DNA of 64,000 nt from Cephalotus follicularis (Eukaryota; Streptophyta; Magnoliopsida; Oxalidales; Cephalotaceae). The notes under the pieces are model-generated. The model saw only the letters and a list, made by a program, of their open reading frames with translations. It was not told where the DNA came from and did no database searches. The stretch lies in the NCBI GenBank assembly GCA_001972305.1, contig BDDD01002240.1, positions 152,685 to 216,684 on the forward strand. Direction: 5' to 3'. A program made the translations under genes and the position numbers. Position 1 is the first letter of the stretch. Each line of letters opens with the position of its first letter. Below are positions 22,867 through 32,991 of this stretch, in pieces.

Positions 22867-23484
22867 CTAGTTAGCATTCACAAGTTAGTTCTTAATCTTA
22901 GACAACTCTACTCACATGCTAGGTAAAACAATTAAATTCTTAATACTCCAGATTTTACAAGAACTAACACTTTTATTTATATTACACTTCCCTTTCTTAC
23001 ATATTTTACATTTTTACATATTATACACCATGCTTCTTTCTTTGCTTTCTAATCTTCGTCAGTAGAACCATCGACATCAAGTAATTCCTCTTGTGTATGC
23101 CTTATCATCATCCTTAGATTTTCTCTAACTCCTCTCATGATTAGTCTGTTAATGCCCTTAAAAGGACTTTCAAACTCAACTTGATTTCGCTAAGGATTTC
23201 ATTTTTTCTCGCTATCTCTTGATTATATTGTTCCTTCATTTATATAAGTGGGTGTAAAATTCCTCTATGTTATTTTCTATAATCTGTCTTAAATTCTCCT
23301 TTTCTTGTCGAATATCTTTGTTCTTAGTCATCAAAACTTTCACTTGCCATTCTACTGTTTCATATGAGCCACAACGGGAGAATCTCGTACTAGAATCTGA
23401 ATTTTAAGATTCACTCGTTGTCAACATCTGAAAATCAGGTTAGCAAATACACAATTTATATCCTCCAAATATAGCAGTAAACAA
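22867..23484 (-). other. E1 untranslated leader
   Basis: This is the stretch between primer site and gag start on the minus strand. It is AT-rich. I see no gene, tandem repeat or obvious hairpin in it. Confidence 0.6.
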
Positions 23485-23497
23485 CTCTCTGATAGCA
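23485..23497 (-). other. E1 primer binding site (initiator-Met tRNA, degenerate)
   Basis: On the minus strand TGCTATCAGAGAG lies a few bases after the 5' LTR end. It resembles TGGTATCAGAGC, the complement of the plant initiator-Met tRNA 3' end, with mismatches. Confidence 0.75.
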
Positions 23498-23501
23498 TTC
23501 T

Positions 23502-25838
23502 TGTAACGCCCCTGGTACAAGTTCACTTTATGCTCAAAGCGAGCCTCGAGTATCCAGTGCGTTACGTGGGGGTGTGTCCTTTAACCATTTTAACAATATA
23601 ACTTATTGCTACATTTATCATCAAATGCTCAAAATCTCAAATATATCTCATGAACATCACCACTAATTCTTAACATTATAATCCATAACTATCATAGTCA
23701 ACATCTTACATCTATACATGATTTTCCATAAAACGTTACACAGTGGAAAACATTAACTTATTACAACATAAACAGTTAATACATAACATTATTTCATAAC
23801 ATGATTTCTTTTCAAAAGGTATTTTATGAGATCCTTCTAAGGCTCGACTTTCCACGTCCATTCGTTTCCTAAATATTTATTTGAAAACCAAATACATTGA
23901 ATTGAATGAGCATAAATAGCTCAGTAAGGTATTCAAAATAACATACTTCATAACATTGCTTATTCTTATCATATCTCATGTATATGAAACATTTCATAAA
24001 AACTGGGGGTTATGTAAACATAATGAACACATTTTGAACCACGCTGCACCGGGGCTTTGTGCACTGCACGATTACTATCCTTACATCACATGCATGCCCG
24101 TGAGCATCTTCCTCCATTATCCCTCTTTGGATCTCAATCCAAGAGTTGTTCATCTTAGTTCATTTCATTTTCACATTTCATAAATCACTTATTAGTACCT
24201 TGAGTGATCAACTCAAGCACTCATAAAAACAACATTGTACAACATTTCTAAAATTGATATTTCATATGGAATTGTTCATTTCCTGAGAAAACTTAAAACA
24301 TAAAAGTTAAAGTAGACATCTCAAAGAATTCAAAATGATAAAATTCATAAATTTTGGTTCAGAAACGAATCTGCAATGACTTTTTTAAAAAGTCTCTCGT
24401 TCCATATGCTAGCAGAACAGAAGCAGTAAAATTAAACAAAGAGTTTCATCAAGAAATTGACAGAAATTTGAAACGTACAAAACATAACGGTTAAAAAGGA
24501 CATATTGAGGTTTCCAAAACATTTGACCATTTAAAATTTTATCATGAAATAAAAAGATATGATTAAAACAATCTGCTGTAAAATTTCTAGAAATATAAGA
24601 GGAAAACCTTTAACATAAAGGGTAGAAATTTTCCTTACTTTGGTTTAGACTCCTTCTCTCCTTCTCTTTCTAAATTCTCCTCTCCAATCTCAGTAGAAAA
24701 CCTCTCTTCAGCTAAAAGTACACATATATGGGCTGAATTGAATTACTTGGGGGGCAAGCTTCTCTCTCTTGTGAGTCACTACACTGGTTGCCCATGTGCT
24801 CAATTTCTACCTACAAATTTGTGACACATGTCCCTTCTCATCATTTCATGCATGACACTTGTCTAAAATATTTGGTTTCCTCACTCCCTAGGTTGACATG
24901 TGTTCATTAATTAATATAATTAATTCACAAAGATACAAAAGACTAGATTTGGTAACTGGCCTGCACTGAAAACTAGTTGTTATGCATGTCTGCTAGTTTG
25001 GGCGTCGACGCTTACGAATGGTGTTAACGTCTAAAATCCTTTTAGGCGTGAACTCCATTAGCACTTCACGTTGACATCTTAAGCTTTTGTTTGATCCTTG
25101 TTTTATTCGCATTGAAGCGAATTCACGGCATTGATGCGGATGACAATTATGAGCGTCAATAAGCGTCAATATTCTCTTTATGCGTTAACGTCCAATTCTA
25201 TTGTCCGAAATGTGCACTCATTCGCGTTGATGTCTAAATATGACATTGACGCCTTCTGCTTTGATGTTTACGCTATAACGGCTTCACGTTAACGTCCAAA
25301 TCTACTGTCCAAAATTGCACCTTTTGACGTTGACGTCTTCCTTAAGGCGTTGACGTGTATAAGGCAAATTCCCAGCACGTTGACTACAATAAAGAACACG
25401 TTGACGAGGATCATCTGGAAAAGCCCAAAACATGTGCTCAAGCCCAGCACGTTGACGTGTATTATATGGGTGTTGACGCCAAAAGGGTGTTATGCATATT
25501 TTGCCTGTTTTGACCTTACTATTTTACTCATATGTTTTGTTTAAGCATTTCTTCACATCAACGAACAAGTTATGTGCTTTCAAAAGAATGATTATAAGGC
25601 AAAATAAAATAGTGTTTGCTTTGTTGATTTAGGAATCGTGATAGCGCATTGGTCGACGCTTTAAGGTAACCGTTGACACTTTAAACTATATTATCAATAC
25701 TTCCTTCATCACACATGATATCAAACACACAAAACATGATGCAATACAATCATGCAATGCAAAACAACATACTCCAAGACATACAAGACTTAGAGCAAGC
25801 ACACTTCCATAACTTCATAAAAAATCCTGGTCATTACA
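23502..25838 (-). repeat. E1 5' LTR (2,337 bp, uninterrupted)
   Basis: On the minus strand it runs from TGTAATGACCAGG (25,838) to GGGGCGTTACA (23,502). It matches the 3' LTR pieces 2,105-2,185 and 4,757-6,996 and shows what that LTR looked like before solo LTR 1 arrived. It includes the GTTGACG array at 24,998-25,690 and no gene. Confidence 0.92.
24998..25690. repeat. GCGTTGACGC-type array in the E1 5' LTR
   Basis: It is the counterpart of 6,168-6,850, with GCGTCGACGC at about 25,001 and many GTTGACG(T/C) and GTTAACGTC variants. Extra copies not shared with the 3' LTR occur near 25,155-25,170, where AGCGTCAATA is repeated. Confidence 0.8.
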
Positions 25839-25887
25839 TATATGAAGTACGGCAGCAGCGGCAAGACGTATGAGTAGACATGTTAGG

Positions 25888-25963
25888 TGTGACGCCCCGT
25901 CACATTTACAAGGCTGAATTGCAAAACACGTGAGCGTATTATTAATGTGGTTATTATAAATAT
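25888..25963 (+). repeat. Left inverted end of the fold-back unit
   Basis: It begins TGTGACGCCCCGTCACA, itself a perfect hairpin with 7-bp arms and a 3-base loop. Confidence 0.93.
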
Positions 25964-26613
25964 TATATATATATATATAAGTAGTAAGGGTCGGGCGTTT
26001 TCTGGAAACGCCCAAGCCCAAATACAAAAACAACAAGGCACGGGCGCATAACGCCCGTGCTGGTGAAAGAGAGGGAGATAACAGAGACGAGAGAGAGATA
26101 GCGCGAGAGAGAGAGATGTCGGGAGAGAGTCGGGCGAGGCGCCGGAGGCCAGGGAAGACGGCGGACGGCGCGACCTCCACTGCCAGGTAACCTTCTCTCT
26201 CCTTCTTTCTCTTTCTTCTTTCTTTCTTCCCGCGCCAAACGGCCACTGCTGTTGCTTCCCCCCCGTCGATGGCGTCGCAGATGGGTGCGGTTTCGGTCTA
26301 GGAGACCACCTCTCCCCATTTTGACGGCTGTTGTGGCGTGATTTGGCCGGAAACGGCCGGATTTTTGCGGCTGAGTAAACTGAGTGAGTTGACTCGCTGC
26401 CGCCTTTTGCGTCGCTTTTGGCGCCGGTTCCCGGCGAGTCTCGGCCACCAATGAGTAGACCGGAGCTTGTGGATGCCAGGGGTGGTGAGACCGGAGCAAT
26501 GGCGTCTCGGCCGGAGCTCTGGCGCGGTGGCAGTCGCCGATTCTCGGTGAGTTGCGGGCGGAGATGTGTGGGCCTGGTGGTTTTGTGACTTTTTTTTGAA
26601 GCGGCCTTAATTG

Positions 26614-26656
26614 TTGGATGACCGGCGAGTTGACTCAGTGAGTCAACTCGCTGCCG
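26614..26656. repeat. Long palindrome in F-family LTR
   Basis: The arms GAGTTGACTCA and TGAGTCAACTC meet around one central base, extended by GC on each side. The same palindrome is at 55,814-55,840 and 59,413-59,440 in the F LTRs. It contains the TTGAC core bound by WRKY factors and the TGACTCA core bound by some bZIP factors. A regulatory role is inference. Confidence 0.85.
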
Positions 26657-27254
26657 CTGGTGGCTGCCCGTTCTCGGGCGCGTCACCGTGAGTTTTGATC
26701 AATAATGTGAGTTGATCAATTGTTTTAGGGGCTGTTTTAGGTATCGTCGGAACTTTGGCAGGTTGATCGGAAATTGGCCAAAGCTTCGGTGACTCACAGT
26801 GTTAATTGCGTATATGTAGTTGGTAATGGATATGCATTATTTATGCAGAGTGACGGATAATAGAGTTACGAAACGATGACGAGAACCCGATAGTCGATTC
26901 TAAGCTCCGAGGGGTTAGTCCGTGGAAGTATCGGCTATGATATTGTGAGTAGAACATCTCCTTCCTTACTTTATCTTATTTGTTCTTGATATTCCTTGAT
27001 GATGGATGTTGCCTTTGTTGTGATTTTTTGAAATGCCATAGCTTGTTGATTTATATGATTGTTGATATCCTGTATTTACGATTCCTAAGCTTGTTGACAG
27101 CCCTTGTGAGTGGTTTCCATCATCGTATATTCGGGATCTTTTATTGGGCATTCTTGACTGAACCCCTATATTGCTATGAATTAGTTGTGATCATATGTCC
27201 ATCCAGTCTTTTGCTGTTGTATCTACATGGCTCTTGTGGACATATATGTTTCTT

Positions 27255-27330
27255 ATATTTATAATAACCACATTAATAATACGCTCATGCGTTTTGCAAT
27301 TCAGCCTTGTAAATGTGACGGGGCGTCACA
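27255..27330 (-). repeat. Right inverted end of the fold-back unit
   Basis: It is the reverse complement of the left end with two differences (CACGTG left, CGCATG right). Confidence 0.93.
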
Positions 27331-28332
27331 CTAGGTCTATACAAAGTGTGTTCGTTGTGACAAACCGTATGAGTAGACTCCATTGATCGCATTGAGAACC
27401 ATTTATTCACCAGCATTCGTATTCACCGATAAGATGTTTGTGAATTTTAATCAGACAGACAAAGTGTGTGTGAAGGTAGTAAATTGAAGAACAAATCAAA
27501 AGTTCAAGGATTTTATTGATAGAGTTGAAACAAAGACAATCTAGGCTTGTTCTTCTCTAAAAACCCTAAAGGTTTAGCTACTAAACTTTCTAATGAAAAC
27601 TAAAAGTTATGAAGAAAACCAAAAAGGGTGGCTACTACCAGCTACTCTAGCTACCTATTGTTATGGCCGGCCTTGTAGTGTTTTTATACAAGAAAAACTG
27701 ATTAAAAATGGAAAATAAAGAAATCCTAATTTCAAAAACGACAAAAATCCAACCTATCCAATTTTGCTGCCATCGTAGGTGTCGACGCGTAAGTCTTGGG
27801 CGTCGACAATTAAGTCTTGCATAATGGGGCATAAATGAGTGTTAAGCGTCAATGCTTAAGTAAGGTGTCGACGCTTACACTGTGTAGTAGGATGGCATTG
27901 ATATCTTCCTCTTTGTGCGTTAACAAGTAAAGCTACAATCTGAATTGTTCACTTTTGGCGTTGATGTCTAACTGATGGCATTAACGTCTTAATGTTCAAT
28001 TCCAGGCACGTTGACGCCAAAGTGATTAGCGTTGACAAAAATCATAAAATCTACAGAATTGTTCATCCAAGTGCAAAGCATTGACGCTTTCTTCGAATTC
28101 GTCGGTGCTTAAGGGTTAGTCATCAACGATTTAGGTCAAGGGGTCAACGTTTAACGTTGTTTTCTGCAGATTTTTGTCAATTTATCTCATTCTGCGTGCA
28201 TTTTGGTCTTTCTGGCCTTAAACCTGAAAATTAACATAATACAACCAAAGTAGTCTATTCCAAGCAGAAAAATATAACAAATAACTCAGTAAAAACAACA
28301 CGTTTTTATGCTATACAATACGCATCGACGTA
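27331..28332. other. Unassigned tract; possible minus-strand LTR with promoter-like signals
   Basis: No gene is seen. The left edge holds a partial copy of the host tandem repeat. On the minus strand a TATA-like GTATAAAAA (27,681-27,689) lies about 170 bp upstream of an AATAAA (27,512-27,517), which would fit a retroelement LTR with a short R region. No LTR ends could be placed. A GTCGACGC array occupies 27,778-28,165. The tract is joined directly to P's pol at about 28,333, which looks like a rearrangement point. Confidence 0.35.
27778..28165. repeat. GCGTCGACGC-type array
   Basis: About ten copies of GTCGACGC, GTTGACGC or decayed forms (GTGTCGACGCGTAAG, GGGCGTCGACAATTAAG, GCGTTGATGTC) lie within about 390 bp. 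They are the same class as in the E1 LTRs. Confidence 0.75.
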
Positions 28333-30169
28333 GTTAAAACCGTACGAGGAAAACTATCCGGTACACGATCTCGAGTTGGCAGCCATAGTGTTCGCTTTGC
28401 AAAAATGGAGACATTATCTCTATGTTGTTTCATTTGAGATATTTACCGACCACAAGACCCTGTAATATTTGTTTTCCCAGAAGGAGATGAACATGAGATA
28501 GAGAAGGTGGGTGGAATTCTTTAATGATTATTATTTTATTTTTTTGGAATGTAATTCTTTAATGATTATAGCTGTAACATTCAATACCACCCAGGGAATG
28601 CGAATGTAGTGGCAGATGCTGAGTCGCAAGGCAATGATTGCTGGTGTGATGGTCTCACATTGGAAGCTATTGGAGTATTTTCAGGGATGTAATCCATTCA
28701 CGGTTTCAAGAGGAGTTATTGTGGCTAATATTAGGGCACAATCGGAACTTCCTTATTGTATTATGAATGCACAGTTCAGTGATGCTGATTTGTGGAGCAT
28801 TCGTGAGAATTTGGTTCCTGATTCTGAGTTCTCCTTACGTGCTGATGGCATATTGAGGTTCCAAGGAAGTGTATGTGTTCCGGATGACGAGAGCATCAGA
28901 GGTTAGCTACTACAGCAAGCTCATAAATGAAATTACAGTGTTCATCCAGGAAGCTCTAAGATGTGGAATGACATGAAGAGAAACTACTGGTGGAGTGGCA
29001 TGAAGAAAGAGATTGTTGAATATGTAGCAAGATGTTTGACCTGTCAGTAAGTGAGGGCTGAACATCAGAAACCTACGGGACTGCTACAATCATTACCAGT
29101 GGTTGAGTGGAAGTGGAAGCATGTGACCATGGATTTTGTATAAAGGTTATCGAGGTCACAGAATAGACATGAAGCAGTGTTGGTTGTAGTGGACAGCCTC
29201 ACCAAGTCTGTTCACTTTCTTCCGATGAACATGACATATTCCATTGAGAAGTTAGCTCGATTATATATCTGGGAGATTGTAAGATTGCATGGAGTGCCGG
29301 TCAGTATTGTTTGTGACCATGATGCGAGATTTACTTCAAGGTTCTAGAAGAAGTTCCAAGAAGCGATGGGAATAACCTTGAACTTTAGTATGGCATTTCA
29401 TCCATAGACTGACACACAGTCCGAGCGTACCATTCAAAGACTTGAAGACATGCTCCAGACTTGTGTTATTGACTTTTCAGGGAGTTGGGACGATCATCTT
29501 TCATTGATTGAGTTCTACAACAATAACTATCATTCTAGCATCGACATAGCTTCTTATGAAGCCTTGTATGGAAAGAGGCATAGATCCCCTATTTGCTGGG
29601 ATGAAGTGGGTGAAGGACAAGTGCTAGGACCAGATCTTGTACAAGAGACCACTGACAAGGTTGAGATAATCAAGAACAAGTTACTCATTGCACAGAGTCA
29701 GAAAAAGAGTTATGTCGATATAAAGAGGAGAAAGCTAGAGTTCGAGAAGGGAGATCATGTTTTATTTAAGACCTCGCCTTTGAAAGGGATGCACCGATTT
29801 GGCCTGAAAAGGAAGTTAGCTCCAAGGTATATTGGAGCTTATGAGATACTGGCAAATGTTGGGGAAGTGGCATATCAGATCGCACTACCACCCAACTTAT
29901 TGAATGTGCATAACGTATTTCATGTTTCCATGCTACGAAAATACGTACCTGATCCATCTCATGTGTTGAGCTATGACCCTGGAATCATCGATGGTAACCT
30001 ATCTTATGAAGAACGGCCAATACAGATTATTGATCACAAGGAGACAGTGCTGGGGAATAAGGCTATTCCAATGGTCAACATACTGTGGCGGTTTCACGGA
30101 GCTGAGGAAGCTACATGGGAACGTGAAGCCGAGATGATTGAAACATTTCCTCACTTATTCGGAATGTAA
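28333..30169 (+). pseudogene. P pol: RNase H end, integrase, chromodomain (broken)
   Basis: The coding region starts abruptly within RNase H ([21 protein letters not shown]). The integrase zinc finger follows (VHPGSSKMWNDMK, ARCLTCQ), then the core with MDFV, a changed second Asp region ([12 protein letters not shown], usually SDRDPRF) and TQSERTIQ. The last 240 residues (29,450-30,169) form one open frame with EALYGKRHRSPICWDE, GDHVLFKTSP, FHVSMLRKYVPDPSHVL and a chromodomain ending TFPHLFGM. Stops interrupt the RNase H and integrase parts, there is a small deletion near 28,618, and a 38-bp insertion near 28,527. Gag, protease and RT are missing. Confidence 0.9.
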
Positions 30170-30196
30170 AGTTAAATTCGAGGATGAATTTTCTAT

Positions 30197-30209
30197 AAGT
30201 AGGGTGGAA
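30197..30209 (+). other. P polypurine tract
   Basis: AAGTAGGGTGGAA precedes the 3' LTR, after a GAGGATGAATTTT block. Confidence 0.8.
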
Positions 30210-31057
30210 TGTAATACCCGCAATTTTAATTCAATGTATATTGTACAATTAATGAATAAAATATATATTGATTTGAAATTAAATGCTTAATTCCCTTTTT
30301 TTAAAGCTAATTGTTATTGTCGAGGGTTTAATCGATTGAATTGGAGGGCTAAATTGAGAGAAATTGGAATTTGATCTAAAGTAACCTTAAAACAGATTTT
30401 GGACGCCTTACCATCAACCCCTAAAACCTACACATCGACGCTTTGAACTCAGTGAATGAGTGATACGGGTCGTTTAGACTGGACAAATGGTGGAAAAACC
30501 GTTGACACCAAGCCGCATGTCGTCGATACTTTGCACAGGCCCATGTGTGTGCTACGTGTGAGTTAGAACAGTGCAGTGGCATTGGAATGGCTTCCTTGCA
30601 TGGAAGGTAGCCAAGATCTGTCAAGAGTGCTTTAATCGTGTCACCAGCTATTGTTGAGCTGAGAGGAGTATCTTGCATGTGTCCTCTCCACATGAATGAG
30701 TGAGAGAAAAATAGAAGAAAAATGTTAAGTGTTAGAGTTAATGAGACACCGAGTGAGAGTTCTATATCAGCTAATGCGTGAGCTAAAAGAAGAGTTAGAA
30801 ACACTAAGAAGAGGAGGAATTGTTCTTGGGAGCTTCTGTATTTGCATGTTAAGGGATTGGAGTTCAAAGGTGAAGGTTGAAGCTCTCATTCAAGAGGTAA
30901 GCTACTGTTTCGGGTTCTTGATGTTAGCATGTTAAAGAGAAGAATCAAACAGTTGATTCTTGGAAAAGCTATTGAGGTAGGAACTTTGACATGATTTTGA
31001 ACATATAATATGTATATCAAGTCTGGATAATTGCTATATGATTGCATGCTGTTGATT
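30210..31057 (+). repeat. P 3' LTR, first 848 bp
   Basis: It begins TGTAATACCCGCAATT directly after the polypurine tract and is cut at 31,057 by element Q. The start resembles that of solo LTR 1. Two or three GTCGACG-like motifs lie at 30,430-30,520, in the proximal-cluster position. The rest of the LTR is not found in the window. Confidence 0.82.
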
Positions 31058-31784
31058 TGTCATGCCCCGAACCCCAAGGTTTCCCCCAAGGCTCTACACG
31101 TTACAAGTCCAACCATAACATCCATACAATCCTTGGAAAGGCTATAAAATTTGAAACTTTAAACACCATATGGATGCGGAATATTAAATCAAACCATAAT
31201 ACATCATGGTATATAAGCATCTTGTGCTCTGCCATAAGCCGGCAGGCCAATAGCTGAAAACATAACTTGTCTCTTATACATGTCAAAACCATCAATACAA
31301 GGTGAATATCAGAGCTATGCTACAAGAAGAGTCTCGTGCTGCTATCCACCTTGTCTGCTATCCTGGAGTGTCACCTAAACCTGAGCCTGACCCATTATGA
31401 AAATGGGTGAGTGACCACTGGTCGAGTAGGCTATACAAAATGCTATGCAATGGTACGCAACAGATATAATATTATTCCATGAAATGCATCAGCATAATAG
31501 TGTGATATGCGTGCAATAGAATAACCATGTGTGCATGGCAAGTCATATACATAAATAACAAGTGTGAACAGCTCTAGTATACCGACTGTCCTTAAGCAGT
31601 GGTATACGTAGCTAGTTCCAAATGTCACATCAAAGGCCAATGGCTTGCAGACACTCCATAAATAATAAATAATCATACCATGGGAAAAATCAACCATGAG
31701 GTACATCCATCACAGTCCAAACACTCTCCGTGTCATAGCTGTTTGGGCATAGGATAACACTGGGCCACATAAAAATCAAATACT

Positions 31785-31945
31785 GAGGGAGCCGCGATCA
31801 ATCCAAAGGAGTCAACAAGGTCAATCCTAAAAATATAACCATGACAGAGCCGCGATCAATCCAAAAGAGTCAGCTGGTCAACCCTAACATGAGGGAGCCG
31901 CGATCAATCCAAAGGAATTAGCATGGTCAACCCTAAAAGATATGT
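31785..31945. repeat. ~50-58-bp tandem repeat, three copies, in Q LTR
   Basis: GAGCCGCGATCAATCCAAA recurs with starts near 31,785, 31,843 and 31,891, each copy followed by GTCAA and CCTAA blocks. Confidence 0.85.
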
Positions 31946-32544
31946 GCCATACACATAGCATAAAATTAGGATTACATCCACGATACTCATGACGAAAATT
32001 AGGATTATGAATGGGTTATCACATAGTCTCAATCATAATAATCAACAGCCATAGCCACACCCAAAATCCTAATATGTCACTCAACTATACGGGGACGTCT
32101 GAAGCTCCACTAGCACAGGAGGACTCCATATCCATAATTCATGTGAAAGATAGGGACCTATCATAAAGGACCTCATAGGATCCATATCCGTCAAATCGTA
32201 TAAAATATCTCTCCTTTTCCTCCTTTTCTATAAACTGAAATTCTTTGTTGGACCCTATCACAGCTGAAAACAATGGAGGGGAAAGACTAACGAGGAAATC
32301 CACGTCCAAATGTCCAGTTGAACTATCCAAACCATTTTTGAAACCATTGATATATAAAAATCCTTTTCCTTTTTTAAAGTTTCTTAAAAAATTTGTTTTG
32401 GGGGTTTAAAAGTACCAAAATTTGGATTTCTGTATGCTACAAGGCCCTAGGGAGGCTTCCTACAGAATCCATGTGAAGAGGGGATAATTTGGGCTGAAAA
32501 TCATATAATTTCACCAACCCGGACAAAAGCTTTAGGGGTTGATG

Positions 32545-32850
32545 TGTAGGATTTACGCATCGACGTGTAAGCTCTGGGCGTCGAGGCTTTGGCTTGGCAT
32601 CGATGCTTAGGCGCAAGGCCTTCAGCTTCGATGCATGCTATTAACGTCAACTACTAACTATACACGAGGCGTAGATGCGTAAGAAAGGCGTCGACTTCTA
32701 TATGTCCTCTCTATAACGTTAACATGCAACACAAGGTAGTGCAATAACGTACCAAGCACATAGGCATCGATGCTTAAACTGATGGCGTCGACGTGCTGGG
32801 CACTTAGGAACATGTCAACATTCACCATAACACGTTGACGCCCTGGGTTG
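32545..32850. repeat. GCGTCGACG-type array in Q LTR
   Basis: About ten decayed copies occur (GCATCGACGTGTAAG, GGCGTCGACTTC, GGCATCGATGC, GGCGTCGACGTGC, ACGTTGACGCC). Only one cluster is seen in this LTR, roughly 0.74-1.06 kb from its start. Confidence 0.75.
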
Positions 32851-32991
32851 CTGTCAAAGGCAGAATTCACTCAAAAATCCATTGAAAATCCATAAAAACT
32901 TTTTTTTAATTCAAATCAAAGGAAACTACTAGTTCCCATCATCAAAATATATTTGAAAAATGCTTTGAAACCCTTCAAAATCATATCTATA

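Larger units (their letters stand above)
2105..25838 (-). mobile_element. E1: Tekay-like Ty3/gypsy element with nested insertions
   Basis: The element runs from its 5' LTR (23,502-25,838) through primer site, gag, protease, RT, RNase H, integrase and chromodomain to its 3' LTR (2,105-6,996), all on the minus strand. Its ends are TG...CA and it is flanked on both sides by TATAT (2,100-2,104 and 25,839-25,843). The two LTRs are homologous along their length: about 2,337 bp for the 5' LTR, and about 2,321 bp for the 3' LTR once its nested solo LTR is removed. Three insertions interrupt it: solo LTRs at 2,186 and 7,118, and a composite at 11,053-19,889. Every coding segment is broken by stops or frameshifts, so it cannot move by itself. 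Confidence 0.9.
25888..27330 (+). mobile_element. Fold-back unit derived from an F-family LTR
   Basis: The unit is 1,443 bp long with inverted ends of about 76 bp (25,888-25,963 and 27,255-27,330) that differ at only two positions. It is flanked by TTAGG/CTAGG. The body (to about 27,252) matches the first ~1.36 kb of the minus-strand F LTRs at 56,614 and 60,214, so it is the front of an LTR capped by an inverted copy of its own start. The GC-rich part contains antisense open frames up to 267 codons. They lie in low-complexity Arg/Ser-rich sequence and are not called as genes. No pol sequence is present. Confidence 0.85.
31058..32991 (-). repeat. Q 3' LTR, distal piece
   Basis: It continues from 51,903 after removal of T. 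The junction duplicates CTATA (32,987-32,991 and 51,903-51,907). The full LTR is about 2.5 kb. It contains short tandem repeats (31,785-31,945) and a GTCGACG array (32,545-32,850). No gene is present. Confidence 0.88.

Noticed and set aside
25883..26686. 267-codon minus-strand open frame, and overlapping frames, in the GC-rich part of the fold-back unit
   Set aside because: It is antisense to an LTR, Arg/Ser/Pro-rich low complexity, with three overlapping open frames in the same stretch. Similar frames in the F LTR copies follow from base composition. No domain is recognisable.
25888..27330. Classical DNA transposon with terminal inverted repeats
   Set aside because: The body matches the front of an LTR family, no transposase is encoded, and the 5-bp flank duplication is what LTR integrase makes. 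An LTR-derived fold-back is the better reading, though a hAT-like or MULE-like MITE was considered.
27331..28332. Host gene promoter
   Set aside because: A TATA-like and an AATAAA signal occur on the minus strand only 170 bp apart, which fits an LTR better than a gene. No coding sequence follows on either side.
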